A DNA stretch of 64,000 bases from Winogradskyella ouciana (GCF_009709615.1 NZ_WJYA01000002.1:62001-126000), one strand, 5' to 3'; shown: positions 1 to 10,947, numbered from the stretch's first letter. The notes: a model not told the origin generated them from the sequence alone. Numbers and translations are program-made.

Positions 1-44
1 GAAGTAAAAAGTATTACAAATAAAGCGATTAAGTTTCTCATAAA

Positions 45-749
45 TTATCCATTTACAAAAGCTATGGAATGGCAAGCTGTAATTGCGGCTGTTTCAGTCC
101 GTAAGCGCGTGTCACCCAAAGTTACTGGAATATAATTAGCTGCCAAAGCCATTTCAATTTCCTTAACACTAAAATCTCCTTCTGGCCCAATTAAAACAAT
201 ACAGTCCTCATTTGTTTTCAACTCTGATTTCAAAGATTTTTTATCAGTTTCCTCGCAATGTGCAATAAACTTTTGACCTGAAAATTCTTGATTTACAAAA
301 TCCTGAAATGACATTGGAGCATTGAGCTTTGGCAAATAACATTGAAGAGATTGCTTCATAGCGGATTGAATGATTCTTTCAAAACGCTCTAGTTTTACAA
401 CCTTACGTTCACTATTATCACAGATAATCGGTGTAATTTCCTCAATGCCAATTTCTGTGGCTTTTTCTAAAAACCATTCGTAACGGTCGTTCATTTTGGT
501 TGGTGCTACGGCCAGATGCAAGTGAAAATTCCGTTTAGGTTGTAAACTTTTTGAAGTAATATCCACAGAACAATGCTTTGCGTCTGCTGAAATTAACTCA
601 GCTTCAAATAGCCAGCCTTTTCCATTAGTAATGTGCAATTGGTCTCCAACTTTTTTACGAAGTACTTTTACAATATGTCGGCTTTCGTCCTTATCGAAAC
701 TAAATACACTATCGTTTTCAGATATATTTGGGTTGTAGAATAATTGCAT
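45..749 (-). CDS. rsmE: 16S rRNA (uracil1498-N3)-methyltransferase RsmE
   Basis: SPOUT-class methyltransferase that methylates N3 of U1498 in 16S rRNA using S-adenosylmethionine. The 234-residue length is normal for the family. The N-terminal PUA-like part carries the HIVKVLR stretch near residues 25-31. The C-terminal trefoil-knot SAM site is visible as IGPEGDFS (about 186-193) and LGDTRLRTETA (about 210-220). The ATG overlaps the stop of the upstream PpiC gene by one base (TAATG), so the two are probably translated together. The stop lies 45 bases from the window edge. Confidence 0.96.
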   Translation of the reverse strand: MQLFYNPNISENDSVFSFDKDESRHIVKVLRKKVGDQLHITNGKGWLFEAELISADAKHCSVDITSKSLQPKRNFHLHLAVAPTKMNDRYEWFLEKATEIGIEEITPIICDNSERKVVKLERFERIIQSAMKQSLQCYLPKLNAPMSFQDFVNQEFSGQKFIAHCEETDKKSLKSELKTNEDCIVLIGPEGDFSVKEIEMALAANYIPVTLGDTRLRTETAAITACHSIAFVNG

Positions 750-1378
750 TAATCGGTAGCTTCGGTATATTTTAAAACTGTAATCTCTTCTATAGGTTTG
801 GCATCGTAAGTTTTAAGTACAATATAATACCATTTGCCTTCTTCAATGTCTAAGGTAAAGATATCATTAGTATTATGATTTTTTATGGCTTCTTCAAATT
901 CTGGGTGCATTTTCCCTTCAGGAAACCAGCCTAAATCACCACCACGATTGGCACTTATGTCCATGGAGTGTAGTTTTGCCAAAGCGTCAAATCTATAGCC
1001 TTGTTTGTATTGTGCCATAATTTTTGCTCTCTTTTTATTGATGTCCTCCAGGCTCATTTTATTACCGTCAAAATAGATATAGCTGGCTCTGTAGTGTAGC
1101 ACGTTTTCTTTGTCAATAATTTTATAATAGGTGGTTTTATCCTCGCTTTTAACAACTTTTTTGGCACCTTTTGAGAGTTTAAAAAGGTCGTCTGCCAATC
1201 GTGTTTTGTGCTTTTCTTTATTGAAGGTATAGAGTTTGCTCTTATTGGCTTTTTTATGGGTTTTGGCAAATGTTTTTGCTTCTTCAGTAGTGCTTATGGA
1301 ATCTAATTCTTGTTCTAATGAATCTTGTGAAAAACTTAAGACTGGAATAAAAAACAGTAATGCTAAAAGTTGCTTCAT
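749..1378 (-). CDS. Secreted PpiC/parvulin-type peptidyl-prolyl isomerase, single domain
   Basis: Periplasmic proline cis-trans isomerase/foldase candidate. I chose the ATG at 1376-1378 because it starts directly with a signal peptide (MKQLLALLFFIPVLSFSQ); a longer reading adds nine residues (start at 1405) without a signal-like N-terminus. The C-terminal third shows parvulin hallmarks: RGGDLGWFPEGKMHPEFEEA followed by KWYYIVLKT. The middle is Lys-rich and helical. Only one PPIase domain is present, so it is much smaller than SurA. It overlaps rsmE by one base. Confidence 0.88.
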   Translation of the reverse strand: MKQLLALLFFIPVLSFSQDSLEQELDSISTTEEAKTFAKTHKKANKSKLYTFNKEKHKTRLADDLFKLSKGAKKVVKSEDKTTYYKIIDKENVLHYRASYIYFDGNKMSLEDINKKRAKIMAQYKQGYRFDALAKLHSMDISANRGGDLGWFPEGKMHPEFEEAIKNHNTNDIFTLDIEEGKWYYIVLKTYDAKPIEEITVLKYTEATD

Positions 1379-1476
1379 GTTATATAGAGATTGATTGTAC
1401 CACAAAACAAATAAATTTTAAAGTGAAATTGAGCTATAGTGATTTAGCTTATCAACAGATGTTTTAACAATTTAAC

Positions 1477-1938
1477 CTAATCTGTTTTTTGAAAGTACTT
1501 CACCAAACTAATAACAATATTTAAAATTAATATTAGCTGAGAAACAGATACTGTTACTATAATAGTAACTAATACCTTAGTATTTTTTATTGGATTGTCA
1601 AAAAGTGGAAATCGAGAATTCGCACCTGATGGACTGACAAAATCATAAAAACTTAAAAATATTGTAAATAATAAAACGCCAGCTATTGTTATCGTAGTGT
1701 GAATTTTAGAAAGACCATCTATCAACTTTATATTTCCTTTAAAAAGAGACCAATAAATTAAGGCTAATATTAAAACTGATAAAAACATAAATACAAAAAT
1801 ATCCGAATATAGAATGACAGAATATGTACCAACGATATTAAAAACAAAAGTCAATTTTAGAAGCTTAGATATTAAGTAGGCTAAAGCCATTAGCAATGCT
1901 AAAAAGAAATAATATTTATGAGTTTTTAGTTTTAGCAT
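1477..1938 (-). CDS. Four-helix inner-membrane protein of unknown function
   Basis: A 153-residue protein made almost wholly of hydrophobic helices: about residues 8-27, 33-62 (with a short break), 82-101 and 120-147. Short basic N-terminus and Lys at the C-terminus. I recognise no family motif. Its ATG overlaps the stop codon of tsaD by one base (TAATG), so it is co-transcribed with tsaD. The coupling suggests a conserved minor gene, but no function can be assigned. Confidence 0.75.
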   Translation of the reverse strand: MLKLKTHKYYFFLALLMALAYLISKLLKLTFVFNIVGTYSVILYSDIFVFMFLSVLILALIYWSLFKGNIKLIDGLSKIHTTITIAGVLLFTIFLSFYDFVSPSGANSRFPLFDNPIKNTKVLVTIIVTVSVSQLILILNIVISLVKYFQKTD

Positions 1939-2960
1939 TATATCTTCAACCGAGCCGTAGCCATTACATCAAAATCAGCAAAATTCTTTTCCAGATACTT
2001 TAAGTAGCCGACAATAGCAATCATAGCAGCATTGTCTGTGGTATATTCAAATTTTGGAATGTATGTAGTCCAACCATGTTTTTTTTCGGCGTCTTTTAAG
2101 GCTTTTCTTATTCCTGAATTTGCCGAAACACCACCACCTATGGCAATGTGCTTTATGCCAGTTTGCTTTACGGCAAGCTTTAATTTATCCATTAAAATAC
2201 CAATGATGGTGTATTGTATGGATGCGCAAATATCATTCAGGTTTTCTTCAACAAAATTAGGATTGGCTTTCGTTTCGCGCTGTACAAAATAGAGGATGGC
2301 AGTTTTTAATCCTGAGAAGCTAAAATTTAAGCCATCAACTTTTGGTTTGGTAAACTTATAGGATTTTGGGTTTCCGAGTTGTGCTCTTCTGTCAATTTCT
2401 GGACCAGCAGGATAACCTAAGCCTAAAACTTTTCCGCTTTTATCATAGGCTTCTCCAACCGCATCATCAATAGTTTCTCCCAAGACTTCCATTTCAAAAT
2501 GGCTGGTCACTTTCACTATTTGTGTGTGGCCACCAGAAATGGTCATAGCCAAAAAAGGAAAAGGTGGTTTATTGTGATTATCCTCAGCAATAAAATGTGC
2601 TAAAATATGCGCTTGCATGTGGTTAACGTCTATCAATGGAATATCCAAACCATAAGCCAAGGATTTTGCAAAGGAAGTACCCACAAGAAGTGAGCCCATT
2701 AAACCAGGTCCACGAGTAAAGGCAATAGCACTTAATTGGTCTTTGGAAATACCGGCCTTTTCTAGCGCTTGATGCACAACTGGGACAATGTTCTGTTGAT
2801 GTGCTCTCGATGCTAATTCTGGCACCACACCACCATATTCTGCATGTATTTTTTGGTCTGCAACAACATTGCTTAAAATTCTGTCGTTACATAGTACAGC
2901 AGCCGATGTATCATCGCAAGAAGATTCAATACCAAGGATATAAATATTTTCTTTTTCCAT
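1938..2960 (-). CDS. tsaD: tRNA N6-adenosine threonylcarbamoyltransferase TsaD
   Basis: Catalyses transfer of the threonylcarbamoyl group to A37 of ANN-decoding tRNAs, with TsaB and TsaE. Start set at the ATG at 2958-2960, giving MEKENIYILGIESSCDDT; six extra residues upstream (from 2978) do not match the family start. ASKHA features are clear: GIESSCDDTS at the N-terminus, the metal-binding HMQAHILAH, the SGGHTQ loop and GGGVSANSGIR near the C-terminus. Divergent from tamB, an arrangement I know from other Bacteroidota. Confidence 0.97.
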   Translation of the reverse strand: MEKENIYILGIESSCDDTSAAVLCNDRILSNVVADQKIHAEYGGVVPELASRAHQQNIVPVVHQALEKAGISKDQLSAIAFTRGPGLMGSLLVGTSFAKSLAYGLDIPLIDVNHMQAHILAHFIAEDNHNKPPFPFLAMTISGGHTQIVKVTSHFEMEVLGETIDDAVGEAYDKSGKVLGLGYPAGPEIDRRAQLGNPKSYKFTKPKVDGLNFSFSGLKTAILYFVQRETKANPNFVEENLNDICASIQYTIIGILMDKLKLAVKQTGIKHIAIGGGVSANSGIRKALKDAEKKHGWTTYIPKFEYTTDNAAMIAIVGYLKYLEKNFADFDVMATARLKI

Positions 2961-3112
2961 AGTCGATATTAGGCACAATAATTGTTAATTTTACCAGATA
3001 AGGTAAAACATTGTACAATACGGCATTTTGTGGTGTACAAATGTAGTGAAGATTTCATCAATTCATAAGCGTAAATTCTATCAAAAGAGTACTCAAAATA
3101 ATAGGAAAAATA

Positions 3113-6100
3113 GTGGGCATATTTTTGTTGCTGTTTCTTATTATTTTTCTAATTCTGGGAATTCCTGCCGTACAGACCAAACTGGGTCAATATGTAACGG
3201 ATAGGCTCAACGAGGATTATAAAACAGATATCAATGTTGGTCGCGTTGGACTTCAACTTAATGGAGATGTAGAATTAAAGGAAATTCTTATAAGAGATTA
3301 TAAAAGGGATACGCTCTTTAGCATTGGTGAGCTCAACACATCGATTATCAGTTTCAGGAACCTTTATAACAGCAAATTGAATTTTGGAGATATAGACATT
3401 CAAAATTTGATATTTAACCTAAGAACTTACGAAGGTGCAACGGATACAAACCTGGATGTTTTCGTGGCAAAGTTTGATGATGACAATCCACGAAAGGAAA
3501 AAAGTGAATTTTTGTTTTCATCGAGTGATGTTTCTATAGAAAATGGTGTATTTCGGCTTATTGATGATAATAGAGAAATTCCTAAAATATTAGAGTTTAC
3601 AGAACTCAATGCCAATACAACTAATTTTTTGATTGATGGGCCAAATGTTAGCTCACGTATCAATACCTTCAATTTTAACCATAGCCAAGGCGTTAGGGTA
3701 GAAAATCTTACAGCAGATTTTGAATATACTCTAAGCCATATGAACTTTGGTAATCTCGATATTAAAACGAAAGGATCACAATTAAAAGGGGATTTAAGGT
3801 TTGGTTATAAACGAGAGGATTTAAAGGATTTTACAAATAAGGTAAATGTTGATGCGAGTTTTAGGGATTCAAAAATCAATTTAACAGAATTAAATGCATT
3901 TTTTGATGAGTTTGGGGTTAATCAAAGTGCAAGTTTCAATGCTGATTTAACAGGCACTTTAAACAATCTAACAGCCAATAATCTTAATACCAGCACAACA
4001 CGTAATACAAGAATTATAGGTGACGTCACTTTTAAAAATCTTTTTAGTAATAATGAAGAAGGTTTTACTATTGAGGGCGAGTTTCAAAATTTAGCCTCTA
4101 ACTACAATGATTTAGTTGCTTTGCTTCCAAATATATTAGGGAGATCCATGCCTACTTTTCTTTCAAAGGTTGGAAATTTTAAAATCGTGGGAAAATCTTA
4201 TGTTACTGCAAAGCAAATTGATGCAGATATTACCATAGATACCGATTTGGGTTTTATCGATTCCAATCTTAAACTTACAGAGATTAATGATATTGATAAT
4301 GCTGTATATGTAGGTAATGTTGTATTTGATGAATTTGATATAGGTGCATTAATTGATGATCCGTCATTGAAAAAGGCTTCGTTAGATTTAGATGTAGACG
4401 GTAAAGGTTTTACAGTAGACAACCTAAGAACTGATGTAAAAGGCGATATTTTTAGTTTAGAATATAATGATTATGTATATCAAAATATAGTTGTGTCTGG
4501 TGATTTAGGTAATAAAGTGTTTAATGGAGAGTTAAAAGCAGATGATGCCAACCTACAACTAGAGTTTAATGGTTTAGCGGATTTCTCCCAAGAGCAAAAA
4601 AAATTCGACTTTAACGCTAATGTAGGTTACGCCAATTTAAAAACGCTGAATTTTGTCACTAGAGACAGTATATCAGAATTCAAAGGACTTGTAAATATGA
4701 CCGCAACAGGCTCTACATTTGACAATGCCAGTGGAGCCATTAACATAACAAACACAACGTATAAAAATCAGGATAACACATATAACTTTCAGGATTTTGA
4801 CATTGTATCTTCCTTTAATGGTAATGAACGTACCATTGCAATTAACTCTCCAGACATTATTAATGGAAATATAAAGGGGCAGTTTAAAACCAACGATATT
4901 TTGGATTTGGTTGAAAACTCCATAGGTAGTATATATACCAATTACATTCCCAATGAAGTTGAAGGTGGTCAGTATATAGACTTTAAATTTAATATATATT
5001 CTAAAATTGCCGCAGTCTTTTTTAAGGATCTAATATTAGGTAAAAACACGTTTATAGAGGGTAGGGTAGAAACAGACGAAAGAGGCTTTGAACTAACTTT
5101 CAATTCTCCCGAGATTAAATTTAAAGATTATTTTGCCAATAATATTAATGTATCAGTAGATAATAGCAATCCACTTTACAATACTTTTATTGAAGTAGAT
5201 AGTCTTGGAGCTGGAGTATATAATGCTTCAGATTTCACACTTATAAATGTTACTAAAAGAGACACCTTACTCGTTAAGACCGAATTTAAGGGTGGTAAGA
5301 ACAATCAGGATGAATTTAATCTCAATCTATTTTATACCATTGATGAAGCCAACAAATCTATAGTTGGTTTTAGAAAATCTGATGTAAAGTTTAAAGGTTA
5401 TGATTGGTTTGTTAATTCAGAAAAAAATAGTTTTAATAAAATACGTTTTGATAGGCAGTTTAAATCCTTTGATATTTTTCCAATAACCATAAATCAGGGT
5501 AATGAGGAGATAGAGCTTTCGGGTATTATTAATGATAAAGCCAATAAAAATATAAGAGTAGATTTTAAGGATGTACAATTGGTTAAGATTACGCCTCGTA
5601 TAGATAGTCTTTCATTGAGAGGTATAGTAAATGGTAAACTAGATATTGTTCAGAATAATGGAGTGTATCTTCCTAAGTCAGATGTAGAGATAAGCAGTCT
5701 TTTTGTAAATGATTACGATTTAGGAAATTTAACAGCAAGTATAGAGGGCAATAACTCAATTACAGATTATAATGTAGATGTGTCTCTTGTCAATGATAAC
5801 TTAACATCGCTATTGGCAAAAGGAACAATCGATGTCGCAGAACGCAACCCGAAAATAAACTTAGATGTCACTTTTGAAGAGTTTTTACTAGATCCACTGA
5901 ATCCGCTCGGAGAAGGTGTTATAAGTAATATAAGAGGTCTTGTTTCTGGAAATGCAAAAGTCACAGGCAGCTTAAGACAACCAAGTATAGATGGAGAACT
6001 ATTGCTTGATAGAGCTGGTCTTTCCATTCCGTATCTTAATGTAGATTACGGATTTGATTTCGATTCTAAAGTTTCACTTCGTAATCAGCAGTTTATTTTT

Positions 6101-7528
6101 AATAATGTTGCAATGACCGATTCTGAGTACTTTTCTAAAGGTACGCTCAACGGCTATATTGAACACAATAATTTTTCTGATTGGAAATTAGGTTTAAGCC
6201 TAGAAACGGATAGACTTCTGGTGTTAAACACAGAAGAGTCTGAAGATGAGCTCTATTACGGAACAGCTTTTGTTTCTGGGAATGCAGCCATAAAAGGGCC
6301 AACAGATCAATTGGTTATTGATGTCGACGGAAGCACAGCACCTGGCACTGTGTTTAATATTCCCTTAAATGATTCTGAAAGTTTTGGTGATAACTCATTT
6401 ATTCATTTTTTAAGTCCAGAAGAAAAGAAAGCTAGAATTAACGGCGAAATTACCGAAGCTATAGAGGTTAAAGGACTAGAGCTTAATTTTGATTTAAATG
6501 TAAATCAGAATGCAACAATAGAAATAGTAATTGATAAGGAGTCTGGTAGCACTATAAGGGGTAAAGGCGAAGGTAACCTGGTGTTCTTAATCAACACTAA
6601 CGGTACCTTCAATATGTGGGGAGATTTCTCAGTATTTGAAGGGGTTTATAATTTTAGATATCGTGGTTTAGTAGAAAAAAGATTTGATGTAGAACAAGGC
6701 GGAAACATTGTTTGGGAAGGTGACCCAATGAAAGCTCAAATAGATATTAAAGCTGTTTACCAAGGCTCAGCAAACCCATCGGTATTATTAGACAATCCAA
6801 TAAATCAAAGCATTCCTGTTGAGGTTGAAATTCATCTTACGGGTCAATTGGAACAACCAGATCCACAATTCGATTTTAGGTTTCCAACCGTAACCTCTAC
6901 GGTAAAATCTGAGTTAGATTACAGGTTAGCTTCTAAGGATGAGCGCGATAACCAAGCATTAATATTCTTGGCAACAGGAAGTTTTGCAAGCGGTGTAAAT
7001 GATGTCAATTTCTCTGGTACAATAGCAGAAAGGTTAAGTGGGATAGTAAATAATTTATTAGGTGGCAATAATGATAATTTAAATCTTAGTTTAGATTTAG
7101 AGCTTGGACAAGATACGCCAGAGTTACAAACTGATAGTAGAGTTGGATTTGTATTACAGACTAGAATATCCGATAAAATTTTAGTTAATGGGAAAGTAGG
7201 TGTTCCATTTGGGAGTGCACAACAAACTACTATTACAGGGGATGTGCAAATAGATTGGTTGCTCAATGAAGATGGAACATTTAGAGCTAAAGTATTCAAT
7301 CGTGAAAATAATATTCGGAATTTTGGTGAAGAAATAGGTTATACCCAAGGTGTCGGATTATCGTATAATGTAGAATTCGATACTTTTAAAGAGTTGATAG
7401 ATATTATATTTTCCGGAAAGAACAAAAAGGATAAAAAGGCAAAAAAAGAAGAAGAAAAAAAGAACAAGGAAGAGGATTCTATGATGCCAGAATATATGTC
7501 CATGAAGAAAAAAGAAGACAAAAACTAA
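3113..7528 (+). CDS. tamB: TamB-like translocation and assembly module / AsmA-type bridge protein (DUF490)
   Basis: A 1471-residue protein with an N-terminal membrane anchor (residues 1-22), a very long region of repeated beta-strand segments, and a C-terminal TamB/DUF490 domain (roughly 1000-1420, with the typical GTFNMWGDFSVFEGVYNFRY and QALIFLATGSF segments). Family members span the periplasm as a hydrophobic groove, assisting outer-membrane protein assembly or lipid transport. The tail after residue 1430 is strongly charged (Lys/Glu). The start is uncertain: GTG at 3113 is the only standard start after the in-frame stop at 3047-3049, yet the 21 codons before it read as a basic, plausible N-terminus (IKRVLKIIGKIV). 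Confidence 0.93.
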   Translation: MGIFLLLFLIIFLILGIPAVQTKLGQYVTDRLNEDYKTDINVGRVGLQLNGDVELKEILIRDYKRDTLFSIGELNTSIISFRNLYNSKLNFGDIDIQNLIFNLRTYEGATDTNLDVFVAKFDDDNPRKEKSEFLFSSSDVSIENGVFRLIDDNREIPKILEFTELNANTTNFLIDGPNVSSRINTFNFNHSQGVRVENLTADFEYTLSHMNFGNLDIKTKGSQLKGDLRFGYKREDLKDFTNKVNVDASFRDSKINLTELNAFFDEFGVNQSASFNADLTGTLNNLTANNLNTSTTRNTRIIGDVTFKNLFSNNEEGFTIEGEFQNLASNYNDLVALLPNILGRSMPTFLSKVGNFKIVGKSYVTAKQIDADITIDTDLGFIDSNLKLTEINDIDNAVYVGNVVFDEFDIGALIDDPSLKKASLDLDVDGKGFTVDNLRTDVKGDIFSLEYNDYVYQNIVVSGDLGNKVFNGELKADDANLQLEFNGLADFSQEQKKFDFNANVGYANLKTLNFVTRDSISEFKGLVNMTATGSTFDNASGAINITNTTYKNQDNTYNFQDFDIVSSFNGNERTIAINSPDIINGNIKGQFKTNDILDLVENSIGSIYTNYIPNEVEGGQYIDFKFNIYSKIAAVFFKDLILGKNTFIEGRVETDERGFELTFNSPEIKFKDYFANNINVSVDNSNPLYNTFIEVDSLGAGVYNASDFTLINVTKRDTLLVKTEFKGGKNNQDEFNLNLFYTIDEANKSIVGFRKSDVKFKGYDWFVNSEKNSFNKIRFDRQFKSFDIFPITINQGNEEIELSGIINDKANKNIRVDFKDVQLVKITPRIDSLSLRGIVNGKLDIVQNNGVYLPKSDVEISSLFVNDYDLGNLTASIEGNNSITDYNVDVSLVNDNLTSLLAKGTIDVAERNPKINLDVTFEEFLLDPLNPLGEGVISNIRGLVSGNAKVTGSLRQPSIDGELLLDRAGLSIPYLNVDYGFDFDSKVSLRNQQFIFNNVAMTDSEYFSKGTLNGYIEHNNFSDWKLGLSLETDRLLVLNTEESEDELYYGTAFVSGNAAIKGPTDQLVIDVDGSTAPGTVFNIPLNDSESFGDNSFIHFLSPEEKKARINGEITEAIEVKGLELNFDLNVNQNATIEIVIDKESGSTIRGKGEGNLVFLINTNGTFNMWGDFSVFEGVYNFRYRGLVEKRFDVEQGGNIVWEGDPMKAQIDIKAVYQGSANPSVLLDNPINQSIPVEVEIHLTGQLEQPDPQFDFRFPTVTSTVKSELDYRLASKDERDNQALIFLATGSFASGVNDVNFSGTIAERLSGIVNNLLGGNNDNLNLSLDLELGQDTPELQTDSRVGFVLQTRISDKILVNGKVGVPFGSAQQTTITGDVQIDWLLNEDGTFRAKVFNRENNIRNFGEEIGYTQGVGLSYNVEFDTFKELIDIIFSGKNKKDKKAKKEEEKKNKEEDSMMPEYMSMKKKEDKN

Positions 7529-7572
7529 GTCCTAAACTACACTTTCCTGCTTTTTATTAAAATACTTATTAA

Positions 7573-7608
7573 CGAAAACGTTTGAATTAGTTTTCGCTCT
7601 GTTTTTTT
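7573..7608 (+). terminator. Probable intrinsic terminator after tamB
   Basis: Arms CGAAAAC and GTTTTCG, separated by 10 bases, are followed after CTCTG by a run of seven T. It ends about 65 bases before the pfkA start. The T run is a few bases away from the stem, so strength is uncertain. Confidence 0.55.
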
Positions 7609-7671
7609 ATCATAATAGCCGCTTTTTTGTTTGCATTGTTTCTTAATTTTACTTTCAAAAGAAATACGTTA

Positions 7672-8658
7672 ATGTCAAATTCAATTAAAAAAATAGGAGT
7701 AATGACATCTGGAGGTGATTCTCCAGGAATGAATGCAGCCATTAGATCTGTGGTAAGGGCATGTGCTTATCATAAAATTGAATGCTATGGAATCTATAGA
7801 GGTTATGAAGGAATGATTGATGGAGATTTTGTGCAAATGGATGCGCGTAGCGTTAAAGGGATTATTAATAAAGGAGGCACTATCTTAAAGTCTGCAAGAT
7901 CACAAACATTCAGAACAAAAGAAGGAAGAGCCAAAGCACACGAGGAATTAATTAAAGCAGGTATTGATTCCCTTGTAGTTATTGGTGGAGATGGAAGTTT
8001 TACAGGTGCCATGATATTTAATCAAGAATTTGGTTTTCCGGTAATGGGTATTCCTGGAACCATAGATAATGACATTTTCGGTACAACACATACTTTGGGG
8101 TATGACACTGCGCTGAACACAGTTGTAGATGCCATAGATAAGATACGAGATACAGCAAGTTCACATAATCGATTATTTTTTGTTGAAGTTATGGGTAGAG
8201 ATGTTGGTCATATTGCTCTAAATGTAGGTATTGCAGGCGGTGCTGAAGAGATTTTAATTCCAGAAGAAGACTTAGGTTTAGATAGATTAGTTGAATCTTT
8301 ACGAAGAAGTAAAAAATCCGGAAAATCATCAAGTATAGTTGTTGTAGCTGAAGGTGATAAAATAGGAAAAAGTGTATTTGAGCTAAAGGATTACGTCGAT
8401 CAGAATATGGAAGGTTACGATGTAAGGGTATCAGTTCTTGGTCACATGCAACGAGGTGGAGCTCCATCGTGTTTCGATAGGGTTTTAGCAAGTAGAATGG
8501 GAGTAAGGGCTGTTGAAAGTTTAATAGCAGGAAAAAGCAACTTTATGGTTGGTCTTAAAAATGATATTATTGATTTAACGCCATTTGACCAAGCCGTAAA
8601 AGGAAAATCTAAAATAAATATGGAGCTTCTTAGAGTTTCAGATATAATGTCAATTTAA
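7672..8658 (+). CDS. pfkA: ATP-dependent 6-phosphofructokinase
   Basis: Phosphorylates fructose 6-phosphate to fructose 1,6-bisphosphate in glycolysis. Start set at the ATG at 7672 (MSNSIKKIGVMTSGGDSPGM); the upstream 15 residues of the open frame are unlike the family. Visible signatures: TSGGDSPGMNAA (ATP site), GGDGSFTGA, PGTIDNDI with the catalytic Asp, the MGRDVGHIA substrate segment and GHMQRGG. The 328-residue length is typical of bacterial ATP-PFK. It is followed after 32 bases by gapA, forming a glycolytic unit. Confidence 0.97.
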   Translation: MSNSIKKIGVMTSGGDSPGMNAAIRSVVRACAYHKIECYGIYRGYEGMIDGDFVQMDARSVKGIINKGGTILKSARSQTFRTKEGRAKAHEELIKAGIDSLVVIGGDGSFTGAMIFNQEFGFPVMGIPGTIDNDIFGTTHTLGYDTALNTVVDAIDKIRDTASSHNRLFFVEVMGRDVGHIALNVGIAGGAEEILIPEEDLGLDRLVESLRRSKKSGKSSSIVVVAEGDKIGKSVFELKDYVDQNMEGYDVRVSVLGHMQRGGAPSCFDRVLASRMGVRAVESLIAGKSNFMVGLKNDIIDLTPFDQAVKGKSKINMELLRVSDIMSI

Positions 8659-8675
8659 TATAAACGAAAAATTAA

Positions 8676-9692
<1,017 letters not shown>

Positions 9693-9705
9693 AATGAATT
9701 TGAAG

Positions 9706-9741
9706 TTCTGTAGAAGTTTGAACATCTCTCTTTCTACAGAA
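9706..9741. terminator. Perfect 10-bp inverted repeat between gapA and the next gene
   Basis: Arms TTCTGTAGAA and TTCTACAGAA are perfectly complementary with a 16-base loop, and are followed by ATTTTG. The short T run makes it a weak terminator or an mRNA 3'-end stabiliser after the highly expressed gapA. An operator cannot be excluded because it lies 20 bases before the next start. Confidence 0.5.
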
Positions 9742-9760
9742 TTTTGATATAAGAAAGCAT

Positions 9761-10624
9761 ATGATTTTAATTACTGACGGTGGATCTACTAAGTGCGATT
9801 GGATTGCTATAGATAAGAAAGGAAAACAAGCAGCCGATAAAATAAGGACTAAGGGATTAAACCCTGCCATTATTGAAGAAAAAAAGCTCAGAAAAACCAT
9901 TAGGAAGAATAAAGAGCTCATGGCTCTAGTTTCTGAAGTGACGCACATCTTTTTTTATGGTGCAGGTTGCGGAACCGAAAAACCTCGTCTATTACTAAAG
10001 TCTGTTTTAGAAGATTATTTTCCTCAATCTTTAGTTGAGGTTAGGGAAGATACATACGCTGCCGTTAGAGCTTGTATTAATACTAAGGACGAAGCCGCAG
10101 TGGTGTGTATTATGGGTACTGGTTCTAATTGTAGTTACTTTGATGGAAAGCAACTGCACCAACGTGTAGATAGTTTGGGTTATACTCTTATGGATGATGC
10201 CAGTGGTAATTATTTTGGCAAACAACTCATAAGAGATTACTATTTTAACAAAATGCCAGAAGTAATTAAGTTGGCTTTTGAACACAAGCATAACTTAGAT
10301 GCAGACTTTATTAAGTACAACCTGTATAAACAAGCCAACCCAAGTGCTTATTTGGCGGACCATGCAGAGTTTATGTTTTTGAACAAAGATTCTGATTATG
10401 TTGTCAATCTAATAAAAAAAGGTGTTCGTCTTTTTACCGAAAATATGATACTTCAATTTAAAGAAGAATTAAAGAAGGGAGTTCCTGTTCATTTTGCGGG
10501 TTCTATAGCTTTTTTCTCTAAAAATGAAATTGAAGAAGTTGCAAAAGAGTACGGTTTTAAAGTCGGGAATTTCGTTAGAAGACCTATTGAAGGACTCGTA
10601 GATTATCATGTAAAGAATTTATAG
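9761..10624 (+). CDS. BadF/BadG-type ATPase, N-acetylglucosamine-kinase-like
   Basis: 287-residue sugar-kinase-fold protein. The phosphate-binding loop ITDGGSTKCDW is at residues 3-13 and a second motif, MGTGSNCSYFDG, at about 118-129. LMDDASGNYFGK (about 145-156) matches the DEGSG-type segment of eukaryotic-like GlcNAc kinases. The likely reaction is ATP-dependent phosphorylation of GlcNAc or a related amino sugar recovered from peptidoglycan or chitin; the substrate is inferred from family only. It sits behind pfkA-gapA, with a 68-base gap containing a hairpin. Confidence 0.85.
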   Translation: MILITDGGSTKCDWIAIDKKGKQAADKIRTKGLNPAIIEEKKLRKTIRKNKELMALVSEVTHIFFYGAGCGTEKPRLLLKSVLEDYFPQSLVEVREDTYAAVRACINTKDEAAVVCIMGTGSNCSYFDGKQLHQRVDSLGYTLMDDASGNYFGKQLIRDYYFNKMPEVIKLAFEHKHNLDADFIKYNLYKQANPSAYLADHAEFMFLNKDSDYVVNLIKKGVRLFTENMILQFKEELKKGVPVHFAGSIAFFSKNEIEEVAKEYGFKVGNFVRRPIEGLVDYHVKNL

Positions 10625-10660
10625 TATTTAATAAGCTGTTAATAAATCTTAGTAGTGCTA

Positions 10661-10691
10661 TTGTAAAACTTATTATTTGGTTATATCTTTG
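10661..10691 (+). promoter_or_regulatory. Bacteroidota-type promoter for the small membrane gene
   Basis: TTG at 10661-10663, 20 bases, then TATCTTTG at 10684-10691, an exact match to the TAnnTTTG -7 element used by the Bacteroidota housekeeping sigma factor. It lies 28 bases before the ATG at 10719. Confidence 0.6.
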
Positions 10692-10718
10692 TGCAGCAAT
10701 AAAAAATGAAACGCAATT

Positions 10719-10901
10719 ATGTTCGAATTTGATCAATATTTAGGATTTTTAGCATTTTTAACCATATTAACAATTGGGTTTTGGTTAATGATTTTCCTTT
10801 TAACCTTTGTTATCCCTTACTGGGTATTTGGTTCGGCTATAGAGCGTTTTAAGGAAATTAGAGAAGAGAAGAAAGCAAAGCGTGAAAGTCTTTCACACTA
10901 A
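10719..10901 (+). CDS. 60-residue single-span membrane protein
   Basis: Small protein with an acidic N-terminus, one or two hydrophobic helices (about residues 8-38) and a charged basic tail (ERFKEIREEKKAKRESLSH). No recognised family. A well-formed promoter upstream and a strong terminator 22 bases downstream show that it is a genuine monocistronic gene. Confidence 0.75.
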   Translation: MFEFDQYLGFLAFLTILTIGFWLMIFLLTFVIPYWVFGSAIERFKEIREEKKAKRESLSH

Positions 10902-10922
10902 ACATAACTACATATAAATTTA

Positions 10923-10947
10923 AGAGCGCAATTAGCGCTCTTTTTTT
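10923..10947 (+). terminator. Intrinsic terminator
   Basis: Stem AGAGCGC / GCGCTCT with a 5-base loop, continuing into seven T. It closes the 60-residue membrane-protein gene. Confidence 0.9.
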
